From the NCBI GenBank assembly GCA_963678565.1, contig OY782875.1:3224001-3288000 (forward strand): DNA of 64,000 nt, written 5' to 3'. How positions within the stretch are numbered: position 1 is the first letter of the stretch; the number at the start of each line of letters is the position of its first letter. The stretch is from SKHV01 sp963678565 (GTDB lineage Bacteria; Bacteroidota; Bacteroidia; Bacteroidales; Prolixibacteraceae). The notes beneath the pieces were generated by a model, which did not search any database, was not told where the DNA came from, and worked only from the letters and a program-made list of their open reading frames with translations. This document shows positions 30,053-38,630 of the stretch, piece after piece. A program made the translations under genes and the position numbers.

Positions 30053-30823
30053 TTATTTAGAACAAATAACCTGATTCTCGAATCTCAAGTTAATCGTTTT
30101 ATATTTATTCCATCCTGTTTTTGTAAATCCTTGTTCATAAACTGCTTTCAGGTTTTTAAACTTAGATTCTATTTTCCTTGGCATGCCAAATTCAATTTGA
30201 TGTTCTCCTACCCTTGGAATTAGAATCAGCTCTCCATCTTTCTCAATCTGAACTTGTACGATTTGAGCTTTCCAAAACACGTTGTTGTTTACAAAATTTA
30301 TAAACAACAATAAATCATTGCTAATTGTAAGATTCGCATTTTCGCTTGTAATAATCAGCGTTTTGTATGCTTTATGTTTTACGAGCGGCAATTCTTCTCC
30401 CTCGCTTCCAATATAAAACCCATCGGCACCATTTACGTAACGGGCAATCGGACTTTTTTCTTCGATTTTAACTTTTAATTTACCTGCATAAAAAAGTGTA
30501 TCGGCCTTACCATAACCTAAAAACACCTCTGCATTCTTAATCCAAGGATGCTCTTCAATTATTTCTTCTATCCTTTCGGTATTAATTATATCTAATTTTG
30601 CGCCTTTAATGTAGCTTAATTGATTATCAAAAAGCAATTTAACTTCATCTTTCCCAACAAAATTCTCTTTGATATTTATATCAATCTCGACTTGATCAAC
30701 GCACATTAATTTACGTTCATGATTTGTAAACCCAAGAGAAACAAATACCAGTAAAACAAATGCTAGAATAGCAATTAGCTGAAATATTCTTCGAATTGTA
30801 TGTTTTATTTTATCCAATTTCAT
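30053..30823 (-). CDS. ftsQ: Cell division protein FtsQ
   Basis: A 256-residue bitopic protein connecting early and late divisome components. It has a short cytoplasmic N-terminus, one transmembrane helix (about residues 15-32, FQLIAILAFVLLVFVSL), a POTRA-like domain (about 45-125, including IEEHPWIKNAEVFLGYG, the usual HPWI-type motif) and a periplasmic beta domain. Sequence conservation outside the POTRA region is low, as is usual for FtsQ. Position decides the call: it overlaps the murC stop by 4 bases and precedes ftsA. Confidence 0.85.
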   Translation of the reverse strand: MKLDKIKHTIRRIFQLIAILAFVLLVFVSLGFTNHERKLMCVDQVEIDINIKENFVGKDEVKLLFDNQLSYIKGAKLDIINTERIEEIIEEHPWIKNAEVFLGYGKADTLFYAGKLKVKIEEKSPIARYVNGADGFYIGSEGEELPLVKHKAYKTLIITSENANLTISNDLLLFINFVNNNVFWKAQIVQVQIEKDGELILIPRVGEHQIEFGMPRKIESKFKNLKAVYEQGFTKTGWNKYKTINLRFENQVICSK

Positions 30824-32199
30824 TTCAACAGGGCTTCCTTAATGGGTTGCACTAATTTATCGATATTTCCTGCACCCAATGTTACAATTACTTCGCACTT
30901 TGTTTTCTGTATTTCAGCAATTATTTCTTTCGATTTGACAATTGAGCTTGCTTTCAAATTCATCTTATCTAAAATAATTTCTGAAGATACCCCTTCAATT
31001 GGTTCTTCGCGTGCCGGATAAATATCCAACAATAAACATTCATCTAATAAATCGAGACTTTTTGCAAATTCAGCAACAAAATCGCGAGTGCGTGTATATA
31101 AATGAGGTTGAAAAATGCCTAAGATCTTTTTACCTGCATATAGTTCTTTTATTGAATTTATGGTTGCCTGTAACTCTGCTGGATGATGTGCATAATCATC
31201 TATATAAACTTTATTATCAGTACTAATTTGAACATCAAAACGTCGTTCCACTCCGGAATAAGTTTCGATTGCTTGACGAATTTTACTTTTTTGATTCACG
31301 TCAGCAAGAATAACAGCAGCTACCGCAGCAAGCATATTTTCAACATTCACACGACCGGGATATTTCAAAACACACCGTTTGATTTTTCCCCAAGGAGTTT
31401 GAATATTAAAATGGTATGCGCCTTCTTCAATTCGTAATTCTTGAACAGAAAAATCTGCGTCACCCTCCAAACCATAAGTGAATGTATTCGTTGATTCCAC
31501 CTTCAATTTTTGAAGGTCTAAAACATTCTTTACAAGTAAAATCCCATTGGGTTTTACCTTTTCAACAAATTCATTAAATGCAGAATAAATAGCATCATAA
31601 GTACCGTATATATCTAGATGATCGGAATCAATTGAAGTGATCACAGCTAGCGATGGTTGCAATTGTAAAAACGATCGATCAAATTCATCGGCTTCGGTTA
31701 CAACTAAATCAGGGTTTCCATCGGGTAGCACCAAGTTAGAATTGAAATTTTTAGAAATGCCCCCTAGAAATGCCCCTACATTTGCATCGCTATGAGCAAG
31801 TATGTGCGCAATCATAGTAGAAACAGAAGTTTTACCATGTGTACCTGCTACTGCAATTAAATGTTCTTGATTGGTTAATTCCCCTAACAATTGACTTCTT
31901 TTTAAAAAACGATACCCCTTCTCCTTTAAATACTGAAACTCATTCAACGATTTTGGCACTGCAGGCGTAATCACAACTAAAGTATTTTCAGGAGAGAAAG
32001 TACTAGGAATATTATCAATATCATCGGTATAGTGGATTGAAATACCTTCAGATTCGAGCTGTTGTGTTAACTGGGTTGTAGTTAAATCATAGCCTGCTAC
32101 ATTATTACCAGAATTTTTAGCATAACGAGCCAAGGCACTCATTCCAATGCCTCCAATACCTAAAAAGTAAATATTCGCTATGTTCTTTAAATTCATCAT
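30820..32199 (-). CDS. murC: UDP-N-acetylmuramate--L-alanine ligase
   Basis: A 459-residue Mur ligase that adds L-Ala to UDP-MurNAc in the first amino acid step of peptidoglycan synthesis. It has the N-terminal Rossmann motif FLGIGGIGMSALARYA, the ATP-binding loop AVAGTHGKTSVSTM, the central motif VVTEADEFDRSFL and the C-terminal ligase domain (YIDDYAHHPAELQATI). Full length. It overlaps murG upstream and ftsQ downstream by 4 bases each, so translation is probably coupled. Confidence 0.95.
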   Translation of the reverse strand: MMNLKNIANIYFLGIGGIGMSALARYAKNSGNNVAGYDLTTTQLTQQLESEGISIHYTDDIDNIPSTFSPENTLVVITPAVPKSLNEFQYLKEKGYRFLKRSQLLGELTNQEHLIAVAGTHGKTSVSTMIAHILAHSDANVGAFLGGISKNFNSNLVLPDGNPDLVVTEADEFDRSFLQLQPSLAVITSIDSDHLDIYGTYDAIYSAFNEFVEKVKPNGILLVKNVLDLQKLKVESTNTFTYGLEGDADFSVQELRIEEGAYHFNIQTPWGKIKRCVLKYPGRVNVENMLAAVAAVILADVNQKSKIRQAIETYSGVERRFDVQISTDNKVYIDDYAHHPAELQATINSIKELYAGKKILGIFQPHLYTRTRDFVAEFAKSLDLLDECLLLDIYPAREEPIEGVSSEIILDKMNLKASSIVKSKEIIAEIQKTKCEVIVTLGAGNIDKLVQPIKEALLK

Positions 32200-33302
32200 T
32201 TTGATGCCAATTCAATTACAATTTTTGCAATATCAGAAGCTGCATTTGGTTTTGCCAACAGTCCAATATTTGCTTTTAATTCCTCTATTTTTTTATCATC
32301 ATCGACCAATTCAATCGCGCAACGTATTAGTTTTTCCTTTGCCTCAACATCGCCAACCAAAATGGCAGCATCTTTCTCTACCAATGCCATTGCATTTTTG
32401 GTTTGGTGATCTTCAGAAACATTGGGTGATGGAACCAAAATTGTAGCTTTTCTCATTAAACACAATTCAGAAATTGTTCCTGCACCTGCTCTAGAAATTA
32501 CCAAGTCGGCTGCGGCATACGCCAAATCCATTCGAGATAAAAATTCATGTACTTGCAAATTTGGGCAATCTATTGTTTCCATCTGCTTGGCAATTTCTTT
32601 ATAATAGTAAGCACCCGTTTGCCAAATCACTTGAACATCTGAATTCTTAATTTTATCGATAGAATTGAGCACACTTTCATTCAAAGATCTTGCACCTAAA
32701 CTTCCTCCAACGACTATAATGGTTTTCTTCTTTTCATCTAATTGAAAAAACTCGCTTGCTTCAGTTTTAAGATTTAAGGCATCCAACAAATTCTTACGAA
32801 CAGGATTTCCTGTAAGCACAATCTTTTCTTTTGGGAAAAATCGATCCATTTTATCGTATGCAACACAAATTTTGTCAACTCTTTTTCCCAATAACTTATT
32901 GGTTATACCAGCGTAGGAATTTTGCTCTTGTACCAAAGCAGGAACTCCTTTTGCAGCAGCTGCCCGTAAAACAGGTCCGCTTGCATAGCCACCGACTCCA
33001 ACAGCTACGTCGGGCTTAAAATCTTTAACTATTTTCTTTGCCAGCGATGCACTCTTTAATAAATTGATGAAAAATTTAATGGTTTTCAAACCGAGCTTGC
33101 GCGGAAATCCCATAACCGGAAGGCCAATAATTGGATATCCAGCAGCTGGCACGCGTTCCATTTCCATTCGTCCTAAAGCACCAACAAACTGAATTTCACA
33201 TTCGGGCATAAGTGCCTTTAGTTCATTAGCGATTGAAACTGCCGGAAAAATATGTCCTCCTGTTCCGCCACCACTTATAATTATTTTCATCTTTTTATTC
33301 AT
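32196..33302 (-). CDS. murG: Undecaprenyl-PP-MurNAc-pentapeptide GlcNAc transferase
   Basis: A 368-residue GT28 glycosyltransferase that converts lipid I to lipid II at the inner face of the membrane. The N-terminal G-loop ISGGGTGGHIFPAVSIA, the second glycine loop VVGGSLGARSLNESV and the donor-binding region ISRAGAGTISEL are visible. The start may be at 33302 (MNKKMK) or at the internal ATG at 33290; both give an intact fold. It sits between ftsW and murC in the usual order. Confidence 0.95.
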   Translation of the reverse strand: MNKKMKIIISGGGTGGHIFPAVSIANELKALMPECEIQFVGALGRMEMERVPAAGYPIIGLPVMGFPRKLGLKTIKFFINLLKSASLAKKIVKDFKPDVAVGVGGYASGPVLRAAAAKGVPALVQEQNSYAGITNKLLGKRVDKICVAYDKMDRFFPKEKIVLTGNPVRKNLLDALNLKTEASEFFQLDEKKKTIIVVGGSLGARSLNESVLNSIDKIKNSDVQVIWQTGAYYYKEIAKQMETIDCPNLQVHEFLSRMDLAYAAADLVISRAGAGTISELCLMRKATILVPSPNVSEDHQTKNAMALVEKDAAILVGDVEAKEKLIRCAIELVDDDKKIEELKANIGLLAKPNAASDIAKIVIELASK

Positions 33303-33338
33303 CTAACTCTATTTTATTGATGAACTATTCCTTTGTAT

Positions 33339-34562
33339 TTAATGAATTGCACCAACCTCTGCAAAAGAATGATCTTCATCGTCTAATGGCTCTTCTAATC
33401 GTTCTTCAATTGGTGATTTTTCAACTTTTTCTAATTTATTCTGATAGCTCGCTCTTAAAATTGCACCAAACGAAACAGCCGTAAACAAGGTTGATGTTCC
33501 CCCCATGCTTACCCAAGGTAATGTTTGGCCAGTAACCGGGAGCAAACCAACAGAAACGCCCATATTAATCATTGCCTGAAAGACGATTAAAGCTGATAAA
33601 CCCGCTACCATAAAGGCTGCATAGGTTCGTTTGCTTTTTCGAATTATGATAGCTGCACGCGCAGTAAATACGATGTATGCAAATACAATGATGAAACTAA
33701 ACCAACCATATTCTTCAATAAGTATTGCAAAAATAAAATCGTTATAGGCGGCAGCCATGTAATTACGAACTTCGCTTCCTCCGGGCCCTTTACCAGTTCT
33801 TCCTCCATTGTAAATAGCCATTTCGGCAAAATCGGCTTGTGTGGTTAATCCTTTTTCAGAATTTGGATCTCCCTTTACAAAGCGATCAATTCGGCCCACA
33901 ATGGTATCGAAGCGTCCGTTTGAACTATCGGTGAATTTTCCAATACCATAGAAAACGCTCATTACTAGCACGCCTCCTAATAGAGTAGCACCTAAAAACT
34001 TCAATGGAATTCTTCCGACAAACATTAAAGTCATAATGGCTGCAAACAGCAAAGCAGAAGTACTAAAATCGACTAAGGCAATAAGCAAGCAAACCAATCC
34101 ACTTACTCCTAATATGATTAAGAATGTATTTCGACTCGGTGGATGTTCTTTATCTTGATAATTTGCCAATATCCTTGAAATGAACATGATTAGTCCAATC
34201 TTTGCAAGTTCTGTTGGCTGAAATGAGATAAAACCAAGACTCACAGTACGTCCCGACGCATCCCCCTCCTTCAGAATAAATGCCACCACCAATAATACAA
34301 TTGCGATTAACAAAACCAAAGGTGAGAATATCGAAATGTATTTCAGCGGAATCCAGTTTACAATTACGACCACCACCGAGTAGCCAAGCAAAATCATAAA
34401 AAGATGGCGAATTAGGTAGAACAAAGTATTGCCTTCCAGATTTCGATTTGCCAATGACCCCGTTGCACTGTAAACGATCAACATTGAAAACAATGTTAAT
34501 ACAAACAGGACAATCCAAATGACCTTATCGCCTTTTATGCTTGCGACTAAACTCCTCAACAT
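33339..34562 (-). CDS. ftsW: Septal peptidoglycan glycosyltransferase FtsW
   Basis: A 407-residue SEDS-family polytopic membrane protein that polymerises lipid II at the septum with its partner FtsI. About ten transmembrane helices are visible. Family motifs include FQPTELAKIGLIMFISR in the early loop, the large extracellular loop containing GRTGKGPGGSEVRNYMAAAYNDFIFA split across two segments, and GQTLPWVSMGGTSTLF near the C-terminus. It follows murD by one base and precedes murG by 36. Length is typical. Confidence 0.94.
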   Translation of the reverse strand: MLRSLVASIKGDKVIWIVLFVLTLFSMLIVYSATGSLANRNLEGNTLFYLIRHLFMILLGYSVVVVIVNWIPLKYISIFSPLVLLIAIVLLVVAFILKEGDASGRTVSLGFISFQPTELAKIGLIMFISRILANYQDKEHPPSRNTFLIILGVSGLVCLLIALVDFSTSALLFAAIMTLMFVGRIPLKFLGATLLGGVLVMSVFYGIGKFTDSSNGRFDTIVGRIDRFVKGDPNSEKGLTTQADFAEMAIYNGGRTGKGPGGSEVRNYMAAAYNDFIFAILIEEYGWFSFIIVFAYIVFTARAAIIIRKSKRTYAAFMVAGLSALIVFQAMINMGVSVGLLPVTGQTLPWVSMGGTSTLFTAVSFGAILRASYQNKLEKVEKSPIEERLEEPLDDEDHSFAEVGAIH

Positions 34563-34563
34563 A

Positions 34564-35901
34564 CTACAATGCTTTTACGTACTTTTTAAACTGTGCGCCT
34601 CGATCTTCGTAATTTTTAAATAAATCGAAACTTGCACATGCAGGAGACAACAAAACCGTATCGCCACTTTCACTTAGGAAATAGGCCGATTTTACTGCAT
34701 GCTCCATACTTTTTGTTTCAACAATTTCAGGAACTAAATCCTTGAAATTTTCTACAATTTTATGATTGTCGGTGCCCAAGCAAATAATTGCTTTCACTTT
34801 CTCTTTCACCAAATTCTTTAATTCGGAATAATCATTGCCTTTATCAACTCCCCCCACAATCCAAACAGTAGGTTTTGTCATTGATTCTAGTGCATACCAT
34901 GTTGAATTAATATTGGTTGCTTTTGAATCGTTGATAAAATCGATATCATGAATGGTTAAATAGTTTTCTAAACGGTGTTCCACTCCTTTGAAGTCGGTTA
35001 AGCACTGCTTGATAAATTCTTTGCGAATTCCTGCAACTAAACCTACTACTGCTGCGGCTAATGAATTTGCCGAATTATGTTTTCCACCTAATGCTAGTTC
35101 TTCAATTGGCATTTCAAATGATGTTTGGTTAAGTTCAACTTTCAAATTTTCATTCTCAATTCGTGCCATGCACATTGAATTACTTCCTATTGAGAAAGGT
35201 ATTTTTGTTACAGCAACATCGTGCTTTTCAAGTTCAGTTTTAATTATTGGATCATCGGCAAAATAGATAAAATGATCCTCGGCCTCCTGATTCTGCAACA
35301 AACGAAATTTCGAATCCACATAATTTTGCATTTGATAATTATATCGATCCAAGTGGTCGGGAGTAATATTCAACAACACCCCAATATTTGCTTTAAATTG
35401 GTACATATTGTCCAACTGAAAGCTGCTTAATTCAATTACATAGAAATCAAAATTATCCTGAGCAACCTGACGCGCTAAACTGTACCCTATATTTCCGGCC
35501 AAACCAACGTTAAAGCCTGCTCGTTTAAAAATTTCATATACCAATGTCGTTGTGGTTGTTTTTCCATTGCTGCCCGTTATACAAATCATTTTGGCATTGG
35601 TAAACCGACCTGCAAACTCAATTTCAGAAATAATTTCAATTTCCTTTTCTTGAAGCTTTTGAATGATCGGCACACTATCGGGGATCCCCGGACTTTTTAC
35701 GACAACATCGGCATTCAGCACCAAAGATTCAGTATGTTTTCCTTGCTCAAATTCGATTGAAGACTCCATTAGCTCCTCGCGAAACTGATCTTTTATTGTA
35801 CCAAAATCAGACACAAAAACCTCATAACCTTTGGTTTTTCCAAGTATTGCAGCCCCTAGACCACTTTCACCGGCTCCCAATATGACCAATCGTTTTGTCA
35901 T
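34564..35901 (-). CDS. murD: UDP-N-acetylmuramoylalanine--D-glutamate ligase
   Basis: A 445-residue Mur ligase that adds D-Glu to UDP-MurNAc-L-Ala. It shows the N-terminal Rossmann LVILGAGESGLGAAIL, the ATP loop ICITGSNGKTTTTTLVY, the central LNITPDHLDRY and the C-terminal FINDSKATNINSTWYAL with DKGNDYSEL. It begins at an ATG that overlaps the mraY stop by one base (TAATG), indicating translational coupling, and is followed one base later by ftsW. Confidence 0.95.
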   Translation of the reverse strand: MTKRLVILGAGESGLGAAILGKTKGYEVFVSDFGTIKDQFREELMESSIEFEQGKHTESLVLNADVVVKSPGIPDSVPIIQKLQEKEIEIISEIEFAGRFTNAKMICITGSNGKTTTTTLVYEIFKRAGFNVGLAGNIGYSLARQVAQDNFDFYVIELSSFQLDNMYQFKANIGVLLNITPDHLDRYNYQMQNYVDSKFRLLQNQEAEDHFIYFADDPIIKTELEKHDVAVTKIPFSIGSNSMCMARIENENLKVELNQTSFEMPIEELALGGKHNSANSLAAAVVGLVAGIRKEFIKQCLTDFKGVEHRLENYLTIHDIDFINDSKATNINSTWYALESMTKPTVWIVGGVDKGNDYSELKNLVKEKVKAIICLGTDNHKIVENFKDLVPEIVETKSMEHAVKSAYFLSESGDTVLLSPACASFDLFKNYEDRGAQFKKYVKAL

Positions 35902-37154
35902 TAACGTACTTTCAATGTTACAATACTAACTACTGCCAATAAAATGGCGACAATCCAAAATCGTGCAACAATTTTAGATTCGTGATATCCTTTTTTCTGA
36001 AAATGATGATGCAAAGGCGCCATTAAGAAAATGCGCTTTCCTTCACCCGTTTTTCGTTTGGTATGTTTGAAATAACTTACCTGAAGTATTACTGACAAAC
36101 TCTCGAAAAGAAAAACACCACAAAAAATTGGAATCATGATCTCTTTTCGAATAATCACAGCAAAAACTCCTAATATTCCTCCGATTGCCAAACTTCCGGT
36201 ATCGCCCATAAACACTTGGGCCGGATACGCATTATACCATAAAAAGCCAATGGTTGCACCGATAAATGCAGCCATAAAAACAAGCAACTCACTAATATGG
36301 GGAATATACATGATGTTCAGGTAGTCTGACAATACAATATGACCACTAACATAGGCCAGCACCCCAATAGTAATACCACTAATTGCAGTAGTACCAGCTG
36401 CTAAACCGTCGAGGCCATCGGTTAAATTTGTTGCATTAGATACTGCAGTGATGATAAAAATAATCACCAACATATAAATAATCCACACAGCAACATCTGC
36501 AATTTTATTAGGTAAAAACGAAACTAAGCTTCGGTAATTAAATTCTTGATTTTTAAAGAATGGAATTGTAGTAACAGTTGATTTTACATCTTCAGTTACG
36601 TAATGAACCTCTTTTTGACCCGTTTCGGGATTTACCACCATTTCGGTAATGTATTTTCCATTATCATCTTTCACTTTTTCGCGAACTACCACATCATTAC
36701 TAAAATATAAAGCCAAAGCAATCACAATCCCTAAGGAAACTTGACCAAGAATTTTAAACTTTCCAGCTAAGCCTTCTTTGTCTTTTAAAAATACTTTAAT
36801 ATAATCATCGATGAATCCAATAATGCCCAACCAAACGGTAGTAATGATCATCAACCATATATATATATTGTCTAAACGGGCAAAAAGCAGTGATGGGATC
36901 AAGATAGATACCAAGATAATTAACCCACCCATGGTTGGCGTTCCCTTCTTCTGCATTTGACCTTCCAAGCCTAAATCGCGAATTTCTTCACCAATTTGCT
37001 TTTTCTGAATAAACCGAATGATCTTCTTACCAAATATTAAAGTGATAAAGAGAGAAAGAATCAACGATCCGGCAGCTCTGAAAGAGATGTACTGAAACAA
37101 TCCCAATCCTGGAATATCAAATCGTTCGAGCCATGTATATAAATGATACAACAT
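35901..37154 (-). CDS. mraY: Phospho-MurNAc-pentapeptide translocase
   Basis: A 417-residue polytopic membrane enzyme that transfers phospho-MurNAc-pentapeptide to undecaprenyl phosphate, forming lipid I. Motifs include GTPTMGGLIILVSI, the catalytic aspartate region IGFIDDYIKVF, NLTDGLDGLAAG and MGDTGSLAIGG, and the C-terminal MAPLHHHFQKKG. It is longer than the 360-residue enterobacterial enzyme because of an insertion of about 60 residues in mid-protein (VVREKVKDDNGKY and onward), which I believe is usual in Bacteroidota. It follows murE by 14 bases. Confidence 0.95.
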   Translation of the reverse strand: MLYHLYTWLERFDIPGLGLFQYISFRAAGSLILSLFITLIFGKKIIRFIQKKQIGEEIRDLGLEGQMQKKGTPTMGGLIILVSILIPSLLFARLDNIYIWLMIITTVWLGIIGFIDDYIKVFLKDKEGLAGKFKILGQVSLGIVIALALYFSNDVVVREKVKDDNGKYITEMVVNPETGQKEVHYVTEDVKSTVTTIPFFKNQEFNYRSLVSFLPNKIADVAVWIIYMLVIIFIITAVSNATNLTDGLDGLAAGTTAISGITIGVLAYVSGHIVLSDYLNIMYIPHISELLVFMAAFIGATIGFLWYNAYPAQVFMGDTGSLAIGGILGVFAVIIRKEIMIPIFCGVFLFESLSVILQVSYFKHTKRKTGEGKRIFLMAPLHHHFQKKGYHESKIVARFWIVAILLAVVSIVTLKVR

Positions 37155-37168
37155 AATATTTCTATCTA

Positions 37169-38623
37169 TTAAATTCCAAATGCTTTTGCAACTTCTTCGC
37201 GATCGTCGAAATGATGTTTAACTCCATTTACTTCTTGATAATCTTCATGCCCTTTTCCGGCAATTAAGATTATATCTGAAGGATTTGCTAACATGGCTGC
37301 CGTTTTAATTGCTTCGCGACGATCAACAATCGTGATCGTTTTCTTGGCAGAAACAGCATCAACACCTGCTTCCATATCTTTTAAAATTTGCACCGGATCT
37401 TCTGTTCTAGGATTATCAGAGGTCAGAATTATTTTATCTCCATATTTACAAGCAATTTCGACCATTTCGGGTCGTTTGGTTTTATCTCTATCCCCTCCTG
37501 CTCCGACAATACAAATCACTTGTTCATTGCGGGTTCGTAATCCATCAATTGTTTTTAAAACATTCTCTAATGCATCGGGAGTATGTGCATAATCAACAAT
37601 TGCATATTTTCCATCAAAAGATCGTATCACTTCGAAACGACCATCGACTGGTTTTAAATTACTGAGAACAACCAAGGTTTCTTCGGCTGTTATTCCTAAC
37701 GATACAATTGCTCCGTAAACTGCCAATAAGTTATAGGCATTAAAATCTCCTATGAAATGTGTCCAAACCTCATTTTGATTGATATCCAAGAGCGTTCCAT
37801 CGAAATGAGATTCTAATATCTTTCCTTTAAAATCGGCTACTCGTTTTAATGAATAGCCATGCTTTTGGGCTAAAGTATTTTGCAACATCACCAAGCCATT
37901 TTTATCATCAAGATTGGTGATTGCAAAGGCTTCAGGCTTTAATCCATCGAAAAATAATTTCTTGGCCTTTATATATTCTGCAAATGTTTTATGGTAATCG
38001 AGATGATCATGCGTAATATTTGTAAATATTCCTCCATCGAAATCTAAACCGGCAATACGGTTTTGGTGAATCGCATGAGAACTTACTTCCATAAAACAAT
38101 AATCGCAACCGGCTGTCACCATTTCAGCCATTAATTGATTTAGCTGAATTTGATCGGGTGTTGTATGTGACGAATGAAACGATTGCTCGTTGATTTTATA
38201 AGTAATGGTTGAAATCAAGCCAACTCTAAATCCTAATTTCAAAAATGAATCGTATAACAAGGTAGCAATGGTAGTTTTGCCGTTTGTTCCTGTAACTCCT
38301 ACCAGTTTCAGGTTCTCAGAAGGATAATCATAGAATGCAGAGGCCATTTGTCCTAACACCAGCGCACTGTTTTCGACTAAAACATAGGTCATGTCCTTGT
38401 TAATTTCCTCAGGCATGGTTTCACAAACGACCACCGTTGCACCTTTCTCAATTGCGTTCGAAATAAACTGATGCCCATCAACCACGGTTCCCGGGAGTGC
38501 GAAGAATACAAAGTTGGATTCAACTTTCCGTGAATCAAATGCCAACCCTACAACTTCCTTTTCAGAAGTTCCAGTTAGCACAAATCCTTCTATTCGTTCT
38601 AATATGTCTTTTAATTGCTTCAT
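37169..38623 (-). CDS. murE: UDP-MurNAc-tripeptide synthetase MurE
   Basis: A 484-residue Mur ligase that adds the third amino acid. It has the ATP loop VGVTGTNGKTTIATLLY, the carbamylated-lysine region, YAHTPDALENVL, and the substrate motif DNPRTEDP. In the family DNPR indicates meso-diaminopimelate rather than lysine, so the peptidoglycan is predicted to be of the DAP type. It is 7 bases downstream of ftsI and 14 upstream of mraY. No murF lies between murE and mraY; the gene must be elsewhere, as I recall for other Bacteroidota. Confidence 0.94.
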   Translation of the reverse strand: MKQLKDILERIEGFVLTGTSEKEVVGLAFDSRKVESNFVFFALPGTVVDGHQFISNAIEKGATVVVCETMPEEINKDMTYVLVENSALVLGQMASAFYDYPSENLKLVGVTGTNGKTTIATLLYDSFLKLGFRVGLISTITYKINEQSFHSSHTTPDQIQLNQLMAEMVTAGCDYCFMEVSSHAIHQNRIAGLDFDGGIFTNITHDHLDYHKTFAEYIKAKKLFFDGLKPEAFAITNLDDKNGLVMLQNTLAQKHGYSLKRVADFKGKILESHFDGTLLDINQNEVWTHFIGDFNAYNLLAVYGAIVSLGITAEETLVVLSNLKPVDGRFEVIRSFDGKYAIVDYAHTPDALENVLKTIDGLRTRNEQVICIVGAGGDRDKTKRPEMVEIACKYGDKIILTSDNPRTEDPVQILKDMEAGVDAVSAKKTITIVDRREAIKTAAMLANPSDIILIAGKGHEDYQEVNGVKHHFDDREEVAKAFGI

Positions 38624-38630
38624 TTCCCTC

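Noticed and set aside
35901..38623. Missing murF in the dcw cluster as a possible deletion
   Set aside because: To my knowledge murF is commonly outside this cluster in Bacteroidota, and the junction murE-mraY is clean with 14 bases between.
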